Notes: generated by a model from the letters alone, not told the origin. Positions 30,930 through 61,182 are shown, counted from the stretch's first letter. The stretch: DNA of 64,000 nucleotides from Eleginops maclovinus (GCF_036324505.1 NC_086360.1:2873546-2937545); one strand, 5' to 3'. Made by a program: numbers and translations.

Positions 30930-31967
30930 TATGAGATGGCAATGGTCTTTTATTTTGGAAATCATACACCAGCATGTCATGGTATTTTTGGAGTGACTTT
31001 CTGTGATGGCCTTTTATCAACTCCAATTGAAATGAGTCACCCAGTGGAAATGGAAAGTTCAATTTTATGATTAGATAATGTCTACATAAAGGTATATTTA
31101 AGTTTTACATTTGAGAAAGTATTCACTCAGTTATAGCGTGGTGGTAACTTATTGATTTCATTATTTAGTACATATTTCTTAATTTAAGCTCCAGTATACA
31201 TTAATATTTTAGGTATGTTTTAGGATTATTTGTTACTGACAAGTAAGATTAAGCGCTTTTATTTTGAAGGCAGTTTTTACAGTGCTTTTGTTTTGAAATA
31301 ACTTCCGAGACTTTCGCCCCGCCCCTCGCTCCAATGACCTTTTAGAAAGGGAAAAAGCCTCTCCGCCGCTCTTCGGTTGATTGGTTTAAGAAAGAAAAAG
31401 ATATGGTCCGTAGACACACGGATTGTAAATCAGATTACATTACATTTTGATACTTGTATTACGTTACGTTTACATTTTTTTAACCTCTAACTGGCAATTG
31501 TAACAGATTACAGTTATAAAATAACCCTCCCACCCTGTGTATGTGTATCAATAACCCTATTATTTCATATTCAGTTTTCATTATTGTACACATACAGATT
31601 TTTCTGATTACACATATGATAATGCTGGGGCCCCTGCTGGGATTAAGACACAGTGGAGAGTTACGGATTAAAAATACTCGTATCTTAATATGTAATGGCT
31701 TCTTTAGGAGCCAATAACTGTATTCCACAGCTACACCCAGTAAACTGAGACATCTCAAACTCACGAGAAACTGAAGCCGCTTTTGTTAAATGAAACTGAA
31801 ATCCTGTTGCTGGTCTGGATTAGTTCCGCTCCTGTGTTTAGTCATGGAATATATATTTGTACTGCCGTGATATATTTCACCCGTTCCACTCCACCAGACT
31901 AGACTAGATTTCAGAATGCTATTTTTAGATAAATATTGTTGTGCCTTTTCTTTGTGTGTATGTATAA
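30930..31967. other. Intergenic between Tc1 and the TG array
   Basis: AT-rich and unrecognised, except a GC-richer patch near 31309-31375 (CGCCCCGCCCCTCGCTCCAA). No exon is seen. Confidence 0.35.
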
Positions 31968-32344
31968 TGGTTAATGTGTGTGTGTGTGTGTGTGTGTGTG
32001 TATAATGGTGAGTGTATGTAGTGAGTGTGTGTGTGTGCATGTATGTAATGGTGAGTATGTATGTAATGGTGAGTGTGTGTAGGTATGTGATGGTGAGTAT
32101 GTGTATGTAGGTAGTGATGAGTGTATGTATAATGGTGAGTGTGTGTGTGTGTGTGTGTGTGTGCATGTATGTAATGGTGAGTATGTATGTAATGGTGTGT
32201 GTGTGTGTGTGTAATGGTGAGTGTGTGTGTAATGGTGAGTGTGTGTAGGTGTGTAATGGTGAGTATGTGTATGTAGGTAGTGATGAGTGTATGTAGGTAA
32301 TGGTGAGTGTGTGTAGGTAATGGTGAGTGTGTATGTGGGTAATG

Positions 32345-32377
<33 letters not shown>

Positions 32378-32470
32378 ATGGTGTGTGTGTGGGTGCATGT
32401 GATGGTGTGTGGGTGTATGTGATGGTGAGTGTGTATGTAGGTAATGGTGTGTGTGTGTAATGGTGAGAAA
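31968..32470. repeat. TG-rich microsatellite/minisatellite array
   Basis: (TG)n tracts alternate with a loose 12-20 bp unit containing TAATGGTGAGTGTGTGTAGG. The reverse strand reads (CA)n and gives long His/Thr-rich open frames (31786-32655 and 31925-32536) that are artefacts of the repeat. Confidence 0.93.
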
Positions 32471-32593
32471 CAGCCTTTGGGTTTCTGTTTGTACCACACA
32501 GAAATTGTTAATACAGTTGACTTTGACTTGAGCCAAACACGAGCAACATCCAGCAGAGGAGAGGCAGACAGTGAGGCCAAATGGTTAGCCATC

Positions 32594-32599
32594 TTTATT
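32594..32599 (-). terminator. ube2l3 polyadenylation signal (minus strand)
   Basis: TTTATT on the plus strand is AATAAA on the minus strand, about 1.26 kb beyond the ube2l3 stop. This implies a 3' UTR of roughly 1.25 kb, not unusual for this gene. Confidence 0.5.
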
Positions 32600-33862
32600 A
32601 TGAAACAATATTGGGACCAGATCATACAGCTGTTACATGGTGGTGTTTTGGCCACTGCAGTCCCTTCCCGTGTCCCGACACACCCCCGGCAGCCAGCTCT
32701 CTCCCAGCTGCCTCCAAGGTGCCCGATACTAAGACCGCCTCCAGGAGCTGAGCTTCATTCCAGCCGAGTGCATCCTTCTCCAGCTCCCCCCCACCCCCCC
32801 TCTCGACAAGTTATGTCCTTCACAGCAGGGCAGCTGACATTATGTTGCAATGTGGTAAAGGGGATGGGGGGGACGGGGGTTATATTGGGGGAAAATATGT
32901 GAGAAAGATTTCAATTAACAACCTTCCCACGTTTCCAATTTTAAATATCATGTGCCAATCCAAAGTATTTAGGGGAGAAAGAATTATGAATATGGAAAGA
33001 AGCGTTTTAACGGCATGGTACCACTCCATTTCCTGTCCAATGTGGGGACGGAAGATAACTGCATGTTTGGAAAGCAATTTGGTTTCATCAACAAACAGGA
33101 ATCTTCTGTAGCATGTTCAGCTCTAACCAATCAATTGAAGTATGGTCTGCCACTGTTTGTTGGGGGTGGGGGTGGGAGGGGTAAGGGATTGTCCCGTAGA
33201 GTACAGTGCAAGTCTAGAAGCAGTGGAGGTGAGTAAGGGGACACTTCGAACGTCCTACCTACAGCCTCTGTTCTGTCTGTCACCTTCGTGTTTTAAGCCT
33301 CAAATATTATCAAGGGTGGGCCAAAAGAAAAAGGACGAGTAATCGACCTGTTTTACCAAAAAATAAGATACTTCAGAAAAATCATGTCTAAGTGGTCATC
33401 TATTTAACACAAGAGTTGTCTATAGAGGAAAAGCAAACAGAAAAATGAAAAAATTACTCCGGATTTCCATCTAACTCCTCATCGGAACATCATGTTCCCT
33501 TAGCTATTTTTTCCCATTTTTCCCCATTAAGAAAAGAGTAAAAAGTTAGAAATGGTCTGGAGATTTATGGCCGAGCAGGAGGAGGAGGAGGGAGGGGAGG
33601 GGAGGAAGCTGTCTGATCCACAGAGAGTCCTGGATGAGGGGGGGACGGTGAGACTGCCACTGCCGGGTTTCAGCTGGGCAGCTCCTGGACTGCAGGGAGG
33701 ACCGGTATGACGGAGGGGAGGGGGGTATGAGCGGGGGGGGGGGGTGGGGGGGGGGGGGGCAGGGAGGTAAGAGGGAGATCTGTGTTTGGTTGGGCGAGTG
33801 AGATAGAAGGAGAGGGGGGGAGAAAGAGGAGACAGAGAGAGGGCTACACGATCGTCAGGTCA
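32600..33862 (-). other. Probable ube2l3 3' UTR, with G-run
   Basis: No repeat family is recognised. The plus strand is G-rich near 33580-33830, with an almost pure G run at 33732-33760, so the transcript would be C-rich there. Plus-strand open frames in this area (32444-33342) look like chance. Confidence 0.45.
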
Positions 33863-36800
33863 TCAGTCCATTGGCCGCTTCTCGCCGTGTTTCTTTGTAA
33901 ACTCTTCAGCGTTCTTCAAGAATTTTTTACGGTCCTTTGAGTATTCTTCTGCTAGGTCTGCCCTTAGAGGGTGCTCCGGCTGGGGGTCGTTCACCAGCGC
34001 AATGAGGGACTGAATCACTGAAAGACACAGCAGAGGACAGCAGGTTAGAGATGTACAGTGCTAGGCCTTCAGTTTGGAATTGTGTGTTGGAATAATGGTT
34101 CAATAAAGTTGATGCATTCCATGGTGTAAAGTAACTAAGTACATTTACTCAAGTACTGTCCTTAACTACAATTTTGAGAGACTCGTACTTTATTTGAGTA
34201 TTTCAATTGTTTTCTTCTTTGTACTTTTACTCCACTACATGTATTTAATCCCTTTAGTGACTTTACAGATCTGGATTAATGATGGTAAATATAATCACCC
34301 CTTAAATCAGACTTTAGTTCACCTGGAGTAAATCCAGCAGCTACCCTGCAGTATACAAAGCCATTCAAACTAGCTGCACCTTTACCAGCTCTGAGAACAC
34401 TTTAATGATCAATCATTATAAAACATATCAGACATATTATTCTGAAATGGACCAATCAAACAATGACTACTTTTACTGTCGCTACTTTAAGTACATTTAG
34501 ATGAGAGTACTTTCTACTTTCACTGGAGGAACATTTAGAATACTTTTACTGTGACAGAGTATTCCTACACTCTGGTACTTCTACTTTACTCAAGTACAAG
34601 ACCTGAGTACTTCTACTTTTACTCAAGTACAAGATCTGAGTACTTCTACTTTACTCAAGTACAAGATCTGAGTACTTCTACTTTTACTCAAGTACAAGAT
34701 CTGAGTACTTCTACTTTACTCAAGTACAAGATCTGAGTACTTCTACTTTTACTCAAGTACAAGATCTGAGTACTTCTACTTTACTCAAGTACAAGATCTG
34801 AGTACTTCTACTTTACTCAAGTACAAGATCTGAGTACTTCTCGCACCTCTGCCGACGGTGCATTCAGGTTCTGAAGTCAGTGTCTGGAAGCAGAGCCTCA
34901 GCAGTGAGCTGCCATTTGCATGTATGACTTTGTAAACTCCATCACGTCTATCAGACATGATTATAGACTTTTGTTGTATTGAAGGGTTTATATAGATGAG
35001 GTGGAAGACGGTATTAGCTACATAAAGGCACCATTCCTCTATGTGGTTATCGGAGGAGAGCTCTCATTGGATGATCACAAAGTTAGGGATGCACAGATTT
35101 ATCCAATGTTAATATTTTCTTTTTTCCCCACATAACATGACCGCTGATGGCAGTGCAGATATTTAACCATTGTGTCTCATAAATTGCACGACGGCACGTT
35201 GCCTATTCCAGCGTATTTTTATAAAGAAACAAGATGTATTTGTTTCCCTGCAAAAGGGCGAATACATAACAAAAATGTGTTACCAAGGGAGTAACTCTGA
35301 AACTGTCTTTGCACTTCCTGTCATTTCATGTCACTTCTCAACTTCCTGTCACAATTCTAAACTGAAGGTGGAGGGTTTAAACACGGCAGCAAGATGTGGG
35401 ACCTGTCAGGAACTGCATATTAGAATAAGCATTGGTCAAACTAAAAGATATATGTACTTATAATAATACTCAAACTAAATCTTAGTGGAGTTGGGGTTAG
35501 GGTTAGGGTTAGGGTTAGGGTTAGGGTTAATATATATTTAAAAAACTTGACAATAACATCTACCGTTTTAACCTTCAAGTTGTTTACATTTGTATGAAAA
35601 TATCTTTCTTGTTGAGTGCAGTTTTCTAATTAATGTTGCACAGAACTGTTTCCACCCACCATGTTCCATGACAGCCAAAGGGTTTAACAACTTCACACAT
35701 CTTTACTGAATAGAGCTTGAAGGCAAATCCTCTAAGAGTCAATAAAAGAACCGTGATACCGGCTGCTAGAAGCTAACATTAACTAGCTTTCCTGCTGATT
35801 TGAACACAAATTTGTGTTCACGATTTGACGTTATCAAAAACTAAAAAGTCAAGTGTGCACAAGCTGTGTGTACGAGCTAAGGGGTGGAGCGAAGAGAGGT
35901 GTCATTACTTTAATGTGTTTTTATGTCACTTTCAGTTATTTAAAACGGCTGCTACTATCTTTTTGCCATGGCTGTGAACTTGTTTGTCTTTATACAATTG
36001 TATTTTTATTACTCGTGTGCTTTTCTTTTTTATCTGCTATGCCACTTTTGCTGTAACACCATACATTTTACTGACTAATAAAGGGTCTTTGATTCTGATT
36101 GATCGGCAGACTTGGAAACGATAATTAAAATCGAAGTTTAAAACATCTTATTTAAATGTTGATATTAATGCTTCAATGTTACGACGTTGGGCTCAAACCT
36201 CCCCCTGTGCACTTTCTTTCTAATCATATATCAATCAAAATTGGTGAAGTCAGTAATAATATTCATTTAATGGACATATTAGATTTGTTTAAAGTGAGAT
36301 AATTTATATGCGTACACCCACCTTGGTCAGTTTTGGTGGCAGGCTTCCAGTTCTCTGCACTGATCACAGGCAAGCACACCTGGCCCTTCTCATCAATATT
36401 GGGGTGGTAGATCTTTGTCTTGAATGTGATCTTGGGAGGCTTGAAAGGGTACTCGGTTGGGAAAATGATTTCGATTCTGAACGCACCTTTGTCATAAGGA
36501 GGGTTGTCCTGTAAGGGAACAGAGGAAGTCAGTGAGAGGAAGTGTGGGCCAGCAAATGGAAGAGATAAGAAATACTTTATTCATCCAAAATTGGGACATT
36601 TTTTCATTACAGCAGCTTGTTAAAGGCATTACACATAATTTGGAAAGTAAAAAGAGTAGAAAATAAACAAACATAAGCATCTCAAAATAGAAAAATAAAT
36701 CAGAACTAAAAAGGTAAATATACTTACAGGAACAATGAGCCCCTGCCATGACAATAGGTTTGATTCCTCAACTTGAATGTTTCTGAAGTTTTTCATTCCA

Positions 36801-38696
36801 GACTTGCGAATCTCGTCAAGTTCCTGAGAAAACAAGCAAACCGTGAATATTAGACGGGATTTTGTTGAAATTTCAAACTCTGTACCTGGGGATTAAATCT
36901 TAATTGTCTTACCATACCTCACTCATTATTTTATTGACCGAACACAAATATAAACCTACAAAATGTTGCATAAAAGGAGGAGGTGATGGGATATGCAGGC
37001 TGTTGGGTTCTTGCCCACTTGCTCAGAGTTCTGTGGTTCAATAAGTGATAGTGCTACCTGCAGCTGGACTTGCAAGAATTTTGCTCACAGGGATGAAGCC
37101 CAGGAGTGATGCCATAGTTTTTGCTGCACTAGTGACTTTTATTGGTTAGTGAGGCTGCATGCAGAATTGGGAATGGAACTGATGAGATTGTATTATCCGT
37201 GAGTCCGCCTTAAAATCTGCCCCATGTCGACCGCAGAAGCATTGCTCCGAAACTGGACATTAAAGAAAATGTTTGCAGGAAAATCCTAAATTAAACCTTG
37301 ATAAATGTTCTCAAAATATGGTGTCCTTTACTAATATCAAATTATCGGTTATGACAAACGAAATCTGCATGAAGAGAACGTTCCTTTTGCTTTCTCTGTT
37401 AAATTGTGCCCATATACATATAAAAATGCAAAAACACCAACCTTATACTTCACTTATCTAGATGTTGTAGTTGGATAACTTTATATGTAATTGTATATAC
37501 AGAACTTACAACAGACTCATACGTGATTTATAGACCCTGGTTAACATTTAATATAGTTTATTGACTTCAAGTGCTATTTTATCATAAAAGTAGTGCTCTG
37601 AGGAGCCCGTGACTGGCTAATACTTTGTACTCGTCCTCCCTAGCTCATAAAGACACCGGTGCTGGGTGGGATAATTAAAGGCTATTCTGAGAATGATTCA
37701 ATATGGTGGAAAAGTAACCATATTAAGCGGGGTTAACGCAGTATGTTTCCTAACACACAGGTATTATGTATTAATATAGAACAAAAGATACGCCTTGTAG
37801 GCCTCTAAGCATGATCGTCAATCAGTGTCATCTACTTAGCCGGGTTTGACAGATCCTGCTGTATTCACATTTTTTAAAACCAATTTAGTTTACTTACTAC
37901 TTTAAGGTCTAACCAAAATTGTAAGTTTGACCTGCAAAATAAGGCTTTTAAATAAGGTAAAGCTTCTATCTTTGTTGGGCCTATTTCCTTGTTCTGTTCT
38001 GCGAGCTAGCTTTAAGGCTCCATGTTGTTGTGTGTAGCTCCTGTACAGCGCCGTTACCTCATTGTCTGGATACTGGGGGATCATATCATTACAGAGAACT
38101 ACCGTCTGGTTCTTGCATATAACCACAATGAAAAATCATAGCTGTGAATTTATTTTAAATTCATCCACACCAAACCAAGACCGGATCATTTGAGTGTAGC
38201 TGAAACTCGCTTGCTAGCTAGCTAGCTAGCTGAAACGCAGCTCAGATCGGAGGCTAGCACGTTAGCTGATTAGCAAGCGCCTTATGCCGAGCAAATCCAC
38301 TCACGCTATGTCGGCCACATCTAAACTCACTTCGCAGTCACACAACAACAGCTATATGGATGCTATAGATAGGTATTAAACGGAACAATTGTCCCGTGTT
38401 CGTCTTCAGAAGGCTGACTATCGACTCTCTGGCCTAATTTTGCCGGTGCTTTGCTGCTTAGCTAAATGATTTGGTCGGCTAACGGTATCTCGGTGGACAG
38501 TAGTGACCTCTCGTTTATATTAAGTTAAGCGTTAAAAATAGCCTCCAAATTAGTCTTCAAACAACATTATCTCATACTCGTTAAGATGAATAACGAATGA
38601 GTACACTGGTCTAAAATGAGTCTTTACAGATACTAAATAATATGAAAATAACGGTTTCGGGAGATTTACCTTGGCCAGCCTCCTGCTCGCCGCCAT
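33863..38696 (-). CDS. ube2l3: Ubiquitin-conjugating enzyme E2 L3 (UbcH7), four coding exons
   Basis: Coding exons on the minus strand, in order, are 38696-38670, 36823-36728, 36508-36322 and 34017-33863. Phases fit and the protein is exactly 154 aa, the standard length. It starts MAASRRLAK and continues [20 protein letters not shown]. The active-site Cys86 is in [11 protein letters not shown]. Phe63, which contacts HECT and RING domains, is in [11 protein letters not shown]. Pro88 and His119 are both kept; in human UbcH7 these are linked to cysteine-only transfer, so it works with HECT and RBR ligases such as parkin and HOIP. The C-terminus reads KHGEKRPMD (human YGEKRPVD). The gene follows ydjc as in human and faces the PIAS gene across a shared upstream region. 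Confidence 0.97.
34119..34851 (-). repeat. TACTTGAGTAAAAGTA MITE with expanded tandem array, in ube2l3 intron 3
   Basis: Reverse-orientation copy. It begins TGGTGTAAAGTAACTAAGTA and ends TCTCGCACCTCTG. The internal array at about 34570-34845 has about nine units of 31-33 bp (TACTCAAGTACAAGATCTGA plus GTACTTCTACTT). This is the same unit as at 3101-3297 and 62835-62935, but with the highest copy number. Confidence 0.9.
34852..35488. other. ube2l3 intron 3, first part
   Basis: No clear element. A lone TAGGGATGCACAGAT at about 35086 resembles the end of the hAT family seen at 3591, but no partner end is found. Confidence 0.35.
35489..35527 (+). repeat. Interstitial telomere-type (TTAGGG)n array
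   Basis: About six head-to-tail GGGTTA units in ube2l3 intron 3. This is the vertebrate telomere repeat far from any visible chromosome end. Confidence 0.92.
35528..36300. other. ube2l3 intron 3, second part, with a LINE-like tail
   Basis: At about 35990-36100 the sequence reads TTTTTATCTGCTATGCCACT, then TAATAAAGGGTCTTTGATTC. This looks like a non-LTR retrotransposon 3' end. A short palindrome GAACACAAATTTGTGTTC lies near 35802-35819. The rest is unrecognised. Confidence 0.4.
36547..36718. repeat. Dispersed repeat shared with 55.75-55.96 kb
   Basis: The blocks AAAAAGAGTAGAAAATAAAC, AAACATAAGCATCTCAAAAT and GAACTAAAAAGGTAAATAT recur in slightly changed form at 55845-55915 (AAAAAGAGTGGAAAATAAAC, GAACTAAAAAGTAAAATATT). 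The left part, ATACTTTATTCATCCAAAAT, is typical of fish LINE tails. Confidence 0.55.
36824..38669 (-). other. ube2l3 intron 1, nothing recognised
   Basis: AT-rich sequence with a GCTA tetranucleotide run at about 38211-38231. The composition becomes more CpG-rich towards the promoter. No exon or repeat I can name. Confidence 0.4.
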
Positions 38697-39679
38697 CTTG
38701 AAACTACTGTGTGTTCCCAGAATACACAGCGCGGCGAATATGGGACTGGTGCTCCCGCTGAGCATCTGCCATCAAGTTAACTAATGGATGCATACTACAT
38801 CCTTAAAATACATCATGCATGTAACATGTCATCTATAAGAGGAAATCTGATTAGTACAGACTGAGGGGAAGTCCTTAAGTGTATCTATGTATTTAGGCTG
38901 CATGCATGTGTCTGCGTTAACTACATAGCCATCAGTTAACTAAACACTGAATATCAGCCATCTGTTAACCCTAGTTGAGAGAAAAACCTGAACCTTAAAA
39001 TTATAGGATTACTTTTATTTTATTTTATCTAGGATTTTCGAGTCTTTTCTAAGAATGTGCATTCCATGAAATTGATCAAAATGTGTGCAACAGCTGTGAT
39101 AAATACAGCTAATTGGAATTTGCTCCATTTTAAATAATTGTACATGTAGCATTGAAATGTTGCCCCTACCATTGAAAAATAATTTAAATTTACATTTTGA
39201 ATGGTGTAAAATGTTACTTAATCCTTGCTTTCATTAATATTTATGTATTTGCAGCATTTATAAACCTTTTCATATGGAAGTTGACAATCTGACCGCTGAC
39301 AGGTAAGTTACATGTGAATTCTGTAAAGTCGCATTTTAACAAATTTTCTCTGGCTATTTAGATGTAACTTTTAATGTACTTTCATTATTTCTAATTTATT
39401 GATTTTAAACATAAAGAATACTTTTCAGTGTAGGACCTGTTTTGTCACTAACCTCAAGAATCATATATTTGTTTTGTTTGTGTCATTTGGTATTACTTTA
39501 TACATATAAATGTCAACTTTTTGGGGTACCAAGATCAGGGGTAGAACATAAATCTTGAATAAATAAAGAAAAAACAAAGGGGGGAAAAAGTGGACTGGAG
39601 CTCCACTGCAAGTCTGAGCCGTGGCGTCAGGGCGTCACCTGGAAGTAGTCACGCTGGGCGGGATTACCGGAACAACAAG
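38697..39679. promoter_or_regulatory. Head-to-head promoter region of ube2l3 and the PIAS2-like gene
   Basis: The two putative first ATGs (38696 on minus, 39680 on plus) are 983 bp apart and point away from each other. Sequence next to each ATG is GC-richer: GCGCGGCGAATATGGGACTG near 38730 and CACGCTGGGCGGGATTACCG near 39650. The middle is AT-rich and has no TATA box I would trust. Shared regulation is an inference from layout. Confidence 0.5.
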
Positions 39680-56831
<17,152 letters not shown>

Positions 56832-59800
56832 GCCACATCTCACTGGACCTCTTCAGGCCTGTTTTCTGTGGCCTTCTCAGTGTGCACTACGTGAACATAC
56901 CATGTAGAATTCTCCACAGAAGCACCCACTCGAGCACTTTGATGATCTGAGCATAGTAACGTTGTAAAAAACTCTATTCTTTGTGCCGTTGGGGTTCTTC
57001 AAAAGGGTTTTGCACACAGGATGAAACATAATTTGATGGCCAAAGACAACATTGTGAGTCAGTGTATTGTGATCTCTCTTGACCAAGTACTCATCTCTTG
57101 GTGGCTGCGGTTCAGGAGGCAGAGTGATCCCCACCCCCTGCAAACAACATGTTGAAGTGTCATCTAGCAAGATACTGAACCCCATATTGCCAACGATAGT
57201 GTGGCTAACAGCGTGTGAGTGTGTGTGCTTAAGTATTTATCACTCCTGATGAGCAGGTGGCACCTTGTATGGCAGCCCTCTGCCTCTGTATGAATGCGAG
57301 TAAATGGGTGCTGACGTGTGTTGTAAAAGTGCTGTGAGGGCTCCCAGAGGCTGGAAGACCTGTTTGACTCTGGGAAATACTCTCATGGGCTCTTTTACCT
57401 CACATGCCATTAAAACTTGAGTTATTTGGTTTTCGTACCAAATTTCCCCAGCGTTTTAGCTTTGGTTTGGTTATGTATTTCTTAGTGGTTTAGCTTTGTT
57501 TCAGTCCAGTTGTTTTATCACTGGTTTGGTCTCATCCTTAGGAAAACCCTGTCTCCTCCTGACTTGCTTTCTGTATCAGCCACCACTCATTGACTTCAGC
57601 TCTGTGCTATTGTATGCTGGGCAATCAGTGGAACATCCTCAAACATGAAAGGAAGTCATTAGTTGTAGTGTTCAATTTAAAAATATTACCTGGGGATGTT
57701 TACTAGTTTATTTTAACTTTGAATTTGTGTCATCATTATGCCCTGAACATCTAGTCTTGTGGCCATCCTTATATACTTGTTTATGTGAATAACACACACT
57801 CACCTCTGTAGGGTTTTTTTTTCCTCCCGCTGATAGGTAAATATCTGTAATCCTTGTTTTTTTTTTAATATTGTTTGACATTTTTAGAAAATTGAAATCT
57901 TCATTTATACCAATGTTCATCTGACGTGAGCCTCTTGAGAGCTGGCTGACCTGCGCTGTGCCTCATCGTGAAAGAATGGCGAGACAGACGGAAGGAGAGC
58001 TTGGACTCGCCACTCTCAACTTGTTTCACACAGCATCCATGCCGGTGAATGAAATTTAAGTATGCCGAAAAATACTTTTGGACTGATGAACTGTAAACAG
58101 GCCGGTCGGTTATTCAATTTTTATTTTTAAGTGTTCTACCAGCTGTTACAGGGCAGCGCTCAACCTAAAAGGTTCCTTTGTGATTAAGTCAGAGCAATAA
58201 TAATTTAATTAGCATTAGATAATAAAGTTGTAAATGTAGTTCGCAGTAAATGGTTCCAGTTGGTTTCCACTCTGCCTCCCGAATCCAATCCCCTTCCTTT
58301 ATGTACAGTCAAGTTGTTGGCCCAGAAGCTAAAATGATTTTGCAGATCCAAAACTTACACTCATTTGCCTTCTTTCAGCGATTGAAATGATCAGATGTCT
58401 ATCAATATCATCCGTCTAAGTACAGAGCAAGAGTCAGGGCCTGGCTAGCCTAGCTTAGCATGACTGGAAGCAGAGGGGACCAGGTAGCCATGTTCTGAGG
58501 CTCAAACCTGTCTATCCTGACCTCTCTAAAGATCCCAGATACACACGCTCCGTCCCGTTTGTTTGCTTCAGACACAAACAGAAATAAAATCTGTTATTAT
58601 ACCGGGCATTATGTGCTACCCCAAGCTAGCTGTTACTTGCTGTCATGCTAAGCTAGTCTGACCAGGTCTGGACTCAAGCTGTGCTTTAAACAGGCATAGG
58701 AGCCTTTCATCTAGGTCTCAGAAAGAAAGTCAACAAGTGTATTTCACAAAATGTTTAGCTAACGTACTCACATATCATCATTGTGGGACGGTTTTGTTGC
58801 AAACACTAATACTGCCAAAACTGGGATCCTCTTCTCTTCAGTCTCTGTAAATCTTCTGAGCTGCATGTGTTCAGAGTGTATGCTGATGACGCTGTGTTGT
58901 TGGACAGGGATAGATGGATTGAACATGAACATTCACTCAGTGTCAACACCTCCCCTTTCTCATATCAGCCAGTAAACCGGGCAGCTACTGTACTCTACAC
59001 TCCTACATGATCGGGATGGCTTGCTGTGCATGTGGACTCCAAGCCATCGGGAGCTCAATCTCAGGGACCTGCTCTCCACTTTGAAACATACTGGCACATA
59101 GAAAACAACACTGTCAGTATCTGGAACTAAAATACAGATGGTGGAGGGGCTAGTGAAGTTTATTTTCTAGGTCTGTGTATTTGTGTTTTTCAAACACTGT
59201 TAATGAATGTTGGCAATTTAAAGGCTGTGATAACGATCAGTTCTCCCAAACTGAAATAAATCTCACTTAGCTCAGTGGCCTCCGAGATATTACGTTTCAA
59301 TACATTTTAAACATTCACCGGCTTGTGAAATTGATCACGTCTCACTAGGGACAAATAACCCATACGTCATTGGCAGATGGGCTGACCAGAGCTAGCTGTT
59401 TCCAGTCGTTATGCTAACCAGGTCCAGACTCCGGCTCTGTGCTTTAGTTGATATCCAAATTCTCACCTAGGTTTCATTCATCAAGTGTACTTCCCAGAAT
59501 GGTGTGTTCTTTTTCTCCAGTATCCCTATGGAGGCCATCTTTAATTGAACTTAAACTGTGAAAACTACGTTCTTATTCATTGAGTTGTGATGAAGGAAAA
59601 TATATTATCTCGAAACCTGGAACAATAAAATTCAAACTCTGCATGGAGAGATACCACTGGTGACAGGCGAGATGTTTGTTTGTAATTCTGGGAAACCACA
59701 GTTGAAAAAAGTCCAGATTCAACAGCATCAATTTTGTTCCCAGCTTTACAGCCTCTATTCTCACAGACGGGCGGGGGAGGGTTAGCATTAAGGTCTCTTG

Positions 59801-61182
59801 TTTTATGGAATTACTGGTAATACTTTTGGAAAGTTACCAGGCAGATGTTGTTTTATTGTGTACCCTTCGTTCGTTATGTACTTTGAAACAATCCAGATAA
59901 CTTAAAGAAAGTTGCTTCAGATTCACAAGGTTTATTACAGGATGGTTTATTACAAAATTGTCTCTGTTTTTCTGTATTTTAAACTTGACATGTGTTGGTG
60001 TTTTTGTATTATTAAAATTTACTTTTTTTTAAATCAGCTAATATCTGTAACTTGGAAATGTTTTAAAGGTGTTTATTATTCCAGGAAGTGAACCTGCTAC
60101 TCGCTGAAGGTAGAAAAATAAGATGCTATAAAGTGTATGAGGAACACTTCAGCTCCTTAGTGATCACATGATTAAAAATGAGCCAATCAGACACAAGGAT
60201 TTAACCTTTCCTGCCCCATCGCTTCAAAACAATTTATTCCTAAGGAGTTATTCTAAATAAAAGCGGGAAGGCAGCTGCTGCAAATACTGTGCTTACATTA
60301 CTCTGTTCTGAACTGTTCACATGGCTTCATAGATACAAACGTTTGGTAGATGTTTCTGCTGGGCTGTTCAATAATCCCACATCAAGGTGTGACCATAATC
60401 CATTGCTGCAGTAATGTCAGTGTTTAAGAAGTCATTGAGTTTGAGAAAAGTAAAGAACTTTCCCCTTCTGCAGTTTGATAACTATGATCCATAGACAATG
60501 CTTTTGGATTTCAGGTCTGATGTTTTTCATTGAAACAAATTGTCATAGCCATAGCTCATAGGGTTTAGATTAGATTAGATTATACTTTATTGTCATTGCA
60601 CAGAGAACAAGTACTCGGAAAGCGATAGGGGTGTGTATTCTCAAGAATGTGTTGATACAATATGTATCATGATATTTTGGTTACCATTTAAAATACTATG
60701 ATACTGTAAGCAAGTCATATACAGCTACTTTTTAATGATACATTTTGGAAATAAGGAACACACAGCAAACAAAGGAGTCCAATGGAGGTGTTAAGGCAGG
60801 GTCGGAGAGAAACTCCCTCTGATGGGAACACAGGGATTTTAGCCTATGCAGACCATTTACATGCACAAAAACCTATAAACTAGTAATATAGTTTAACATC
60901 TACAGGATAGTAGCAGAAGTGCTTAAAGTAACAAAAAAGGTCAAAGGTTGAGTTCCTAGCTCATGTGACTCTGGTGTGCTGAGATGCTCCTCCTCTGAGT
61001 TCACCTCCCTGAATGTCCACGTCAGAGGGAGGCCCAGTTCCAAATCGAGCCCTTACACTAGCCCTAGCCTTCCACTCCGTTTGCGTGTGTGCATGGAGAG
61101 TTAAGTGCTATTCCAAAACAACTATTGTGGAGTGGGTATGGGTTATCAATCCCTCCAACAGGAAGTCTGCATTGGTCCTGAC
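56832..61182. other. PIAS 3' UTR and downstream intergenic DNA
   Basis: No further coding exons are seen on either strand over 4.3 kb. Candidate polyadenylation hexamers are near 58582, 59256 and 59627, but none is clearly the true site. At about 60567-60625 a TTAGATTAGATTATACTTTA, then TTGTCATTGCACAG, string is a typical fish LINE tail. The phrases GAGCTAGCTGTT and GCTAGTCTGACCAGGTCTGG recur loosely at 58.6 and 59.4 kb, which suggests an old local duplication or dispersed repeat. Confidence 0.4.

Noticed and set aside
31786..32655. 289- and 203-codon His/Thr-rich minus-strand ORFs
   Set aside because: They read (CA)n repeats of the TG-rich array and have no other protein features.
35086..35110. 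A further hAT element starting TAGGGATGCACAGAT
   Set aside because: No matching right end or target duplication was found within 2 kb.
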